Shown here: piece after piece, positions 56,513-64,000 of the stretch
Position numbering within the stretch: the stretch's first letter is position 1
Layout of the letters: the number at the start of each line of letters is the position of its first letter
Assembly: GCF_022533585.1 (NCBI RefSeq)
Contig: NZ_CP092827.1
Coordinates: forward strand, 5,674,001 to 5,738,000
Source: Pseudomonas sp. LS.1a
GTDB taxonomy: Bacteria; Pseudomonadota; Gammaproteobacteria; Pseudomonadales; Pseudomonadaceae
Reading direction: 5' to 3'
Length of the DNA stretch: 64,000 nt
Notes under the pieces: model-generated
The model's input: the letters and a program-made list of their open reading frames with translations, nothing else
Database searches by the model: none
What the model was told of the DNA's origin: nothing
Position numbers and translations under genes: made by a program

Positions 56513-57880
56513 TCAGCTCTTCTTGATCTTTTCCGGCCGTTTCCAACCCGAGATGTTGCGTTGACGCGCACGAGCCACCGCCAGGTCGCCTGCCTCCACA
56601 GTCTGGGTGATGGTCGAGCCGGCAGCAGTGGTCGCACCAGCCTTGATTTCCACAGGCGCTACCAACGAGTTGTTGGAGCCGATGAACACGTCCTCGCCCA
56701 TCACGGTCTTGAACTTGTTGGCGCCATCGTAGTTGCAGGTGATGGTGCCGGCGCCGATGTTGGTGCGCGCACCGATTTCGGCATCGCCCAGGTAAGTCAG
56801 GTGACCGGCCTTGGCGCCCTCACCCAGGTGGGCGTTTTTCAGTTCGACGAAGTTACCCACATGGGCCTTGGCGTCCAGCACGCTGCCCGGGCGCAGGCGG
56901 GCGAACGGGCCGGCATCGCTGCCCTCGCCCATCACGGCGCCTTCGAGGTGGCTGTTGGCCTTGACCACTGCGCCTTTGCGCAGGGTGGTATTCTTGATCA
57001 CGCAGTTAGGGCCGATCTGCACATCGTCCTCGATGACCACCTTGCCTTCGAGAATCACGTTGATGTCGATCAGCACGTCACGGCCAACGGTCACTTCACC
57101 GCGCACATCGAAGCGCGCCGGGTCGCGCAGGGTCACGCCCTGGGCCATCAGGCGACGGCCTTCGCGCAACTGGTAGTGGCGCTCCAGCTCGGACAGCTGG
57201 CGACGGTCGTTGGCGCCTTGCACTTCCATCGGGTCGTGGGGCTGTTCGGTAGCCACCACCAAGCCATCGGCCACAGCCATGGCGATGACGTCGGTCAGGT
57301 AATACTCGCCCTGGGCGTTGTTATTCGACAGGCGGCCCATCCAGTCGGCCAGGCGCGCGGCTGGCAGGGCCAGAATACCGGTGTTGCCTTCCTTGATCGC
57401 TTTCTGCGCATCGTTGGCGTCCTTGTGCTCAACGATGGCAGTCACCTTGCCCTGCTCGTCGCGCACGATGCGGCCATAGCCGGTCGGGTCGTCGAGGGTC
57501 ACCGTGAGCAGGCCCAGCTGCTGCTCGTTGGCCTTGGCCAGCAGACGCTGCAGGGTCTCTACTTCGATCAACGGCACGTCACCGTACAGCACCAGCACGG
57601 TGTCGGCGGTCAGCGCCGGCAATGCCTGGGCAACCGCATGGCCGGTACCCAGCTGCTTGTCCTGCATGACGAAGTTCAGGTCGTCAGCGGCAAGGCGCTC
57701 GCGAACCAGCTCGGCACCATGGCCAATGACCACGTGAATACCTTGCGGCTGCAACTGGCGCGCGCTGTGGATAACATGGCCGAGCATGGAATTGCCGGCT
57801 ACCGGGTGCAGCACCTTGGGCAGCGCCGAGCGCATGCGGGTGCCTTGGCCGGCGGCGAGAATAACGATATCGAGTGACAT
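56513..57880 (-). CDS. glmU: Bifunctional N-acetylglucosamine-1-phosphate uridyltransferase / glucosamine-1-phosphate acetyltransferase
   Basis: 455 residues. N-terminal uridyltransferase [19 protein letters not shown] and a C-terminal left-handed beta-helix of hexapeptide repeats that binds acetyl-CoA ([39 protein letters not shown]). It makes UDP-GlcNAc from the GlmS/GlmM product. Length and both domains are standard. It is separated from the DeoR-type gene and glmS by a terminator and a REP pair, so it is a separate transcript. Confidence 0.96.
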   Translation of the reverse strand: MSLDIVILAAGQGTRMRSALPKVLHPVAGNSMLGHVIHSARQLQPQGIHVVIGHGAELVRERLAADDLNFVMQDKQLGTGHAVAQALPALTADTVLVLYGDVPLIEVETLQRLLAKANEQQLGLLTVTLDDPTGYGRIVRDEQGKVTAIVEHKDANDAQKAIKEGNTGILALPAARLADWMGRLSNNNAQGEYYLTDVIAMAVADGLVVATEQPHDPMEVQGANDRRQLSELERHYQLREGRRLMAQGVTLRDPARFDVRGEVTVGRDVLIDINVILEGKVVIEDDVQIGPNCVIKNTTLRKGAVVKANSHLEGAVMGEGSDAGPFARLRPGSVLDAKAHVGNFVELKNAHLGEGAKAGHLTYLGDAEIGARTNIGAGTITCNYDGANKFKTVMGEDVFIGSNNSLVAPVEIKAGATTAAGSTITQTVEAGDLAVARARQRNISGWKRPEKIKKS

Positions 57881-57931
57881 TACTGGCTACCAATCCTGGG
57901 CGGTCAGTGAAATGACCGGTTTCATAGGTTA

Positions 57932-57966
57932 CAAAAAAAGAAAAAGGGTAGCCGATGGCTACCCTT
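57932..57966 (-). terminator. Terminator of the atp operon
   Basis: aagggtagcc-gat-ggctaccctt stem, with a long A run on the + strand (T run in the direction of transcription), 29 nt after the atpC stop. Confidence 0.93.
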
Positions 57967-57994
57967 GTTCTCAATCTACATGAAGCTTGCGGAA

Positions 57995-58420
57995 TTAACC
58001 GCCGAACTTCTTGCGGATCTGCTGGACGGTACGCAGCTGGGCTGCGGCCTCGGCCAGACGTGCGGATGCGGCACTGTAGTCGAAATCCGCGCCTTTCTCA
58101 TGCAGGGCCTTCTCAGCTGCCTTGACGGCATCCTGAGCGGAGGCTTCGTCCAGGTCGGCTGCACGCTGCACGGTGTCGGCGAGTACCTTGACCATGTTCG
58201 GCTGCACTTCCAGGAAGCCACCGGAGATGTAGAACACCTCGCGCTCGCCACCCTGCTTGGTCAGCGTGATCGGACCAGGCTTGAGATTGGTGATCAGCGG
58301 CGCGTGGCCCGGAGCGATACCAAGATCACCCAGGTTACCGTGCGCAACTACCATCTCGACCAGGCCGGAGAAGATCTCTCCTTCCGCGCTGACGATATCG
58401 CAATGGACTGTCATAGCCAT
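57995..58420 (-). CDS. atpC: ATP synthase F1 epsilon subunit
   Basis: 141 residues with the epsilon N-terminal beta-barrel ([40 protein letters not shown]) and the C-terminal helical hairpin ([30 protein letters not shown]). It is the regulatory rotor subunit and can inhibit ATP hydrolysis. Last gene of the operon, before the terminator. Confidence 0.95.
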   Translation of the reverse strand: MAMTVHCDIVSAEGEIFSGLVEMVVAHGNLGDLGIAPGHAPLITNLKPGPITLTKQGGEREVFYISGGFLEVQPNMVKVLADTVQRAADLDEASAQDAVKAAEKALHEKGADFDYSAASARLAEAAAQLRTVQQIRKKFGG

Positions 58421-58464
58421 CTGCTTGCCTCAACCTGATTAGCGCCCCTTTCGGGGCGCCGGGA

Positions 58465-59868
<1,404 letters not shown>

Positions 59869-60729
59869 TTAAACCGCGGCAGCGCCGCCGACGATTTCCG
59901 AGATCTCCTGGGTGATCGCAGCCTGACGCGCCTTGTTGTAGATCAGCTGGAGTTCGCTGATCAAATCACCGGCGTTGTCTGTGGCGTTCTTCATGGCGAT
60001 CATCCGGGCCGCTTGTTCAGCAGCGTTGTTCTCGACCACCGCCTGGTACACCTGCGACTCCACGTAACGCACCATCAAGCCGTCCAGCAGCTCTTTTGCG
60101 TCGGGTTCGTACAGGTAGTCCCAGTGGTGCTTGAGATCCTGATCCGGGGTTGCCACCAACGGTACCAATTGCTCGACCGTCGGTTTTTGGGTCATGGTGT
60201 TGATGAACTTGTTCGAAACCACCGAGAGGCGATCGATACGGCCGTCCAGGTAGGCGTCCAGCATCACTTTGACGGAGCCGATCAGATCGTTGATCGATGG
60301 CTCTTCGCCCAGGTGGCTGATCGCGGCTACGACGTTGCCGCCAAAGATGCGGAAGAAAGTCGCACCCTTGCTGCCGATCACGCACAGGTCGATTTCCACG
60401 CCCTGTTCGCGGTTTTCGTTCATGTCCTTGACCAGGGCCTTGAACAGGTTGGTGTTCAAGCCACCGCACAGACCACGGTCACTGCTCACCACGATATAAC
60501 CGGCGCGCTTTACAGGGCGCTCGATCATGAACGGGTGGCGGTATTCCGGGTTGGCGTTGGCCAGATGACCGATCACCTGGCGGATACGCTCCGCGTAAGG
60601 ACGGCTAGCAGCCATGCGCAGTTGTGCCTTGCGCATCTTGCTGACCGCCACTTTCTCCATGGCGCTGGTAATCTTTTGCGTGCTTTTGATGCTCGCAATC
60701 TTACTGCGAATCTCTTTTGCGCCTGCCAT
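59869..60729 (-). CDS. atpG: ATP synthase F1 gamma subunit
   Basis: 286 residues. Both terminal coiled-coil helices are recognisable: [32 protein letters not shown] at the start and [22 protein letters not shown]...[24 protein letters not shown] at the end, the part that contacts the beta subunits. It is the rotating central shaft. A GC-rich hairpin lies between it and atpA. Confidence 0.97.
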   Translation of the reverse strand: MAGAKEIRSKIASIKSTQKITSAMEKVAVSKMRKAQLRMAASRPYAERIRQVIGHLANANPEYRHPFMIERPVKRAGYIVVSSDRGLCGGLNTNLFKALVKDMNENREQGVEIDLCVIGSKGATFFRIFGGNVVAAISHLGEEPSINDLIGSVKVMLDAYLDGRIDRLSVVSNKFINTMTQKPTVEQLVPLVATPDQDLKHHWDYLYEPDAKELLDGLMVRYVESQVYQAVVENNAAEQAARMIAMKNATDNAGDLISELQLIYNKARQAAITQEISEIVGGAAAV

Positions 60730-60777
60730 GTATCACCTATCAGGTTAGCAAGCGGGGGCCGCAGCCCCCGCTGCGGC

Positions 60778-62322
60778 TTACCAGGTCTGGGTGGCCTTGA
60801 ACTTCTCGATACCGGCTTTCATGCCAGCGTCGATTTCGTCGTTGAAGTCACCCTTCACGTTGATCTTCGCCATCAGTTCGGCGTGATCACGGTTGAAGTA
60901 GGCGATCAGTGCTTGCTCGAAGCTACCGACCTTGTTGACTTCCACGTCAGTCAGGAAACCACGCTCAGCGGCGTACAGCGACAGAGCCATGTCCGCGATG
61001 GACATCGGCGCGTACTGCTTCTGCTTCATCAGCTCGGTAACGCGCTGACCATGCTCCAGCTGCTTGCGGGTCGCTTCGTCCAGATCGGAAGCGAACTGGG
61101 CGAATGCAGCCAGTTCACGGTACTGAGCCAGAGCGGTACGGATACCACCGGACAGCTTCTTGATGATCTTGGTCTGAGCGGCACCACCTACGCGGGATAC
61201 CGAAACACCGGCGTTCACTGCAGGGCGGATGCCCGAGTTGAACATGGCCGATTCCAGGAAGATCTGACCGTCGGTGATGGAAATCACGTTGGTCGGAACG
61301 AACGCGGAAACGTCGCCAGCCTGGGTTTCGATGATCGGCAGGGCGGTCAGGGAACCGGTCTTGCCAGTGACTGCGCCGTTGGTGAACTTCTCGACGTATT
61401 CTTCCGAAACGCGCGATGCACGCTCCAGCAGACGGGAGTGGAGATAGAACACGTCACCTGGGTACGCTTCACGTCCTGGCGGACGGCGCAGCAGCAGGGA
61501 GATCTGACGGTAAGCAACGGCCTGCTTGGACAGGTCATCGTAAACGATCAGGGCGTCTTCACCGCGGTCACGGAAGTATTCGCCCATGGTGCAGCCGGCG
61601 TAAGGAGCCAGGAACTGCAGCGCGGCCGATTCCGAGGCGCTGGCGGCAACAACGATGGTGTTGGCCAGGGCGCCGGCTTCTTCCAGCTTGCGCACAACGT
61701 TGGCGATGGTCGACTGCTTCTGGCCTACGGCCACGTATACGCAGAAGATACCGCTGTTTTTCTGGTTGATGATCGCGTCGACCGCCATGGCGGTCTTACC
61801 GATCTGACGGTCACCGATGATCAGCTCGCGCTGGCCACGGCCAACCGGGATCATGGCGTCAACCGACTTGTAGCCAGTCTGTACAGGCTGGTCTACCGAC
61901 TTACGCCAGATAACACCCGGAGCGACCTTTTCGACCGCGTCGGTTTCGGTGGTGGCCAGAGGACCTTTGCCATCGATCGGGTTACCCAGAGCGTCGACGA
62001 CGCGGCCCAGCAGGCCTTTGCCAACCGGAACTTCCAGGATGCGACCGGTGCACTTGGCGCTCATGCCCTCGGCGAGGGAGGTGTACGCACCCAGTACCAC
62101 CGCACCTACGGAGTCTTGCTCCAGGTTCAGTGCCATACCGTATACGCCGCCCGGGAACTCGATCATTTCGCCATACATAGCGTCGGCCAGACCGTGGATC
62201 CGTACGATACCGTCGGAAACGCTTACGACGGTACCTTCGTTACGGGCTTGGGAGCCGACATCGAGCTTCTCGATGCGACCCTTGATGATTTCACTAATTT
62301 CGGAAGGATTGAGTTGCTGCAT
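60778..62322 (-). CDS. atpA: ATP synthase F1 alpha subunit
   Basis: 514 residues. Starts [22 protein letters not shown]-loop [48 protein letters not shown] is the alpha-signature region. The alpha subunits carry non-catalytic nucleotide sites and the arginine finger for the beta catalytic sites. Operon position between atpH and atpG is the bacterial standard. Confidence 0.98.
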   Translation of the reverse strand: MQQLNPSEISEIIKGRIEKLDVGSQARNEGTVVSVSDGIVRIHGLADAMYGEMIEFPGGVYGMALNLEQDSVGAVVLGAYTSLAEGMSAKCTGRILEVPVGKGLLGRVVDALGNPIDGKGPLATTETDAVEKVAPGVIWRKSVDQPVQTGYKSVDAMIPVGRGQRELIIGDRQIGKTAMAVDAIINQKNSGIFCVYVAVGQKQSTIANVVRKLEEAGALANTIVVAASASESAALQFLAPYAGCTMGEYFRDRGEDALIVYDDLSKQAVAYRQISLLLRRPPGREAYPGDVFYLHSRLLERASRVSEEYVEKFTNGAVTGKTGSLTALPIIETQAGDVSAFVPTNVISITDGQIFLESAMFNSGIRPAVNAGVSVSRVGGAAQTKIIKKLSGGIRTALAQYRELAAFAQFASDLDEATRKQLEHGQRVTELMKQKQYAPMSIADMALSLYAAERGFLTDVEVNKVGSFEQALIAYFNRDHAELMAKINVKGDFNDEIDAGMKAGIEKFKATQTW

Positions 62323-62343
62323 TGCTCTGCTGCCCCTTCAAAC

Positions 62344-62880
62344 TCAAGATTTCAATGCTTCGGCCAGTTTCGCGATCTTGCCGCGAACCGAGCCATCGAT
62401 TACCAGGTCGCCGGCGCGGATGACGACGCCGCCGATCAGGCTGGCATCCTCCGACGCGTGCAGGCGCACTTCCCGGCTGAGCCGTGCACTGAGAACCTTG
62501 GCGAGTTTGTCTTGCTGTTCTTGGTTCAACGCAAAAGCACTGGTGACTTCCACGTCCACGGATTTTTCTTGCTCGGCCTTGTACAGGTCGAACAGGGCGG
62601 CAATCTCCGGCAGGAGCAGGAGACGGTCGTTTTCCGCGGCAACATGAATGAAATTCTGTGCCTGTGCATCGAACTTGTCACCGCACACTTCAATGAATGC
62701 GGCGGCCTTTTCTGCGCTTGTCAGTCGCGGGGCCTTGAGCAGGCGCTGCATGGTGTCGTCTTCCGACACCGCAGCAGCCAGGCCGAGCATGGCTGACCAA
62801 TTGGCCAGTTGCTGATGGGCCTGGGCATGCTCAAAGGCAGCCTTAGCGTAAGGTCGGGCCAACGTGGTCAGTTCTGCCAT
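62344..62880 (-). CDS. atpH: ATP synthase F1 delta subunit
   Basis: 178 residues. N-terminal helical domain ([34 protein letters not shown]) and the conserved C-terminal region ([29 protein letters not shown]), which binds the b stalk and alpha subunits. Follows atpF by 12 nt. Confidence 0.96.
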   Translation of the reverse strand: MAELTTLARPYAKAAFEHAQAHQQLANWSAMLGLAAAVSEDDTMQRLLKAPRLTSAEKAAAFIEVCGDKFDAQAQNFIHVAAENDRLLLLPEIAALFDLYKAEQEKSVDVEVTSAFALNQEQQDKLAKVLSARLSREVRLHASEDASLIGGVVIRAGDLVIDGSVRGKIAKLAEALKS

Positions 62881-62892
62881 GATCGCCCTCGC

Positions 62893-63363
62893 TTAAATTT
62901 CAGCGGCCAGTTTGTTAACCAGCTCCGCATGCGCGTTTTGATCGATTGTGGCGCCAAGGATCTTTTCAGCACCGCCAACAGCCAGGGCACCCACTTGGGC
63001 ACGCAGGGCGTCTTTGACGCTGTTCAGTTCCTGTTCGATCTCGGCTTGAGCCTGAGCCTTCACACGGTCAGCTTCGACGCGAGCCTGTTCACGGGCTTCC
63101 TCGACAAGCTGAGCAGCGCGTTTCTTGCTTTGCTCAATGATTTCGGCTGCCTGTGCCTTCGCTTCACGCAGTTGCTGACCCGCTTTCTCTTGGGCCAGCT
63201 CCAGGTCGCGAGCTGCGCGGTTGGCAGCGTCCAAGCCGTCGGCAATCTTCTTTTGGCGCTCTTGCAGGGCAGTGATGACCGGAGGCCATACATACTTCAT
63301 GCAGAAGAGTACAAAAATCAGAAAAGCAACGGATTGGCCAATCAGGGTTGCATTAATGTTCAC
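62893..63363 (-). CDS. atpF: ATP synthase Fo b subunit
   Basis: 156 residues. N-terminal membrane helix ([25 protein letters not shown]), then a long charged coiled coil rich in Glu, Lys, Ala and Gln, the peripheral stator stalk. Follows atpE by 57 nt. Standard length. Confidence 0.97.
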   Translation of the reverse strand: MNINATLIGQSVAFLIFVLFCMKYVWPPVITALQERQKKIADGLDAANRAARDLELAQEKAGQQLREAKAQAAEIIEQSKKRAAQLVEEAREQARVEADRVKAQAQAEIEQELNSVKDALRAQVGALAVGGAEKILGATIDQNAHAELVNKLAAEI

Positions 63364-63420
63364 GCCAACACCTCGCTCGGTCTTTGTCCATCACATCAAT
63401 CAACTCGTAGAAACGAGTGA

Positions 63421-63693
<273 letters not shown>

Positions 63694-63822
63694 TTACGTC
63701 GTATTGGTTAGGTTTTTAGTTTGAAGCGGTAAAACAAATCGTTTGGTACAGCATGCCCTTGCGGACTTTTTAAGCCCTCCCCCCAAACGAGCGGGGAAGG
63801 CTATCAGACACGCCAGGCGGTC

Positions 63823-64000
<178 letters not shown>

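Noticed and set aside
60013..62796. 927-codon open frame on the + strand over the atp genes
   Set aside because: Shadow of atpG, atpA and atpH, caused by GC-biased codon use.

Overview
The window looks like the chromosome of a Pseudomonas, most probably of the P. putida group, on the side of the origin that carries the ATP synthase operon. Reasons: the gene order (oadA/pyruvate carboxylase subunits, LysR gene, hexR-zwf, uvrD, a zinc-responsive cluster, cls, cfa, lpd, then glmS-glmR-glmU-atpCDGAHFEB), GC-rich codon use, and many REP-type inverted repeats built on the gtgggagcgggtttacccgcg core. I cannot fix the strain.

Region 1 (1-24,400) is core genome. It holds the two subunits of a pyruvate/oxaloacetate biotin-dependent carboxylase with a divergent LysR gene; HexR with the glucose-6-phosphate dehydrogenase gene across a perfect 15-bp palindrome; UvrD helicase; a Tim44-like membrane protein; a SMI1/KNR4 protein; a Kef-type antiporter; a hotdog thioesterase facing pdxY; a zinc-starvation block (CobW-type GTPase, DUF1826, ZigA GTPase and Zn-independent FolE2 around a Zur-like box); cardiolipin synthase, cyclopropane fatty acid synthase and a dihydrolipoamide dehydrogenase.

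Region 2 (about 24,401-53,609) is one Tn7-like transposon of about 29.2 kb at attTn7, just after glmS. Inverted copies of aattaaaRctgtcgc lie at both edges (three at the left, two at the right), and the right edge is 24 nt past the glmS stop codon followed by the presumed 5-bp target. The core machinery is tnsA-tnsB-tnsC read away from glmS, a full-length TnsD read divergently, a second shorter TniQ at the glmS-proximal end, and no TnsE. Cargo from the left: a PD-(D/E)XK nuclease fused to a TOPRIM domain; an MFS/MarR/ArsN acetyltransferase/flavoprotein module with three matching GTTG-N7-CAAC operators; an unknown membrane-anchored protein; a large arsenic island (two arsR, two LMW-phosphatase-type arsC, ACR3, arsH, a tyrosine-phosphatase-like gene, GAPDH and arsJ, two ArsO-like monooxygenases); and between tnsD and the right end a DUF2384-type antitoxin-like gene, an AbiJ/Abi_C HEPN protein and an IetAS-type ATPase/subtilase pair. 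The element thus combines metalloid resistance with what look like anti-phage or anti-plasmid systems. The tns genes and parts of the defence cargo are visibly more AT-rich than the flanks.

Region 3 (53,610-64,000) is core genome again: glmS, a DeoR-type regulator, glmU and the F1Fo ATP synthase operon read right to left from atpB (cut by the window edge) to atpC, closed by a strong terminator. No rRNA, tRNA or CRISPR array was seen.
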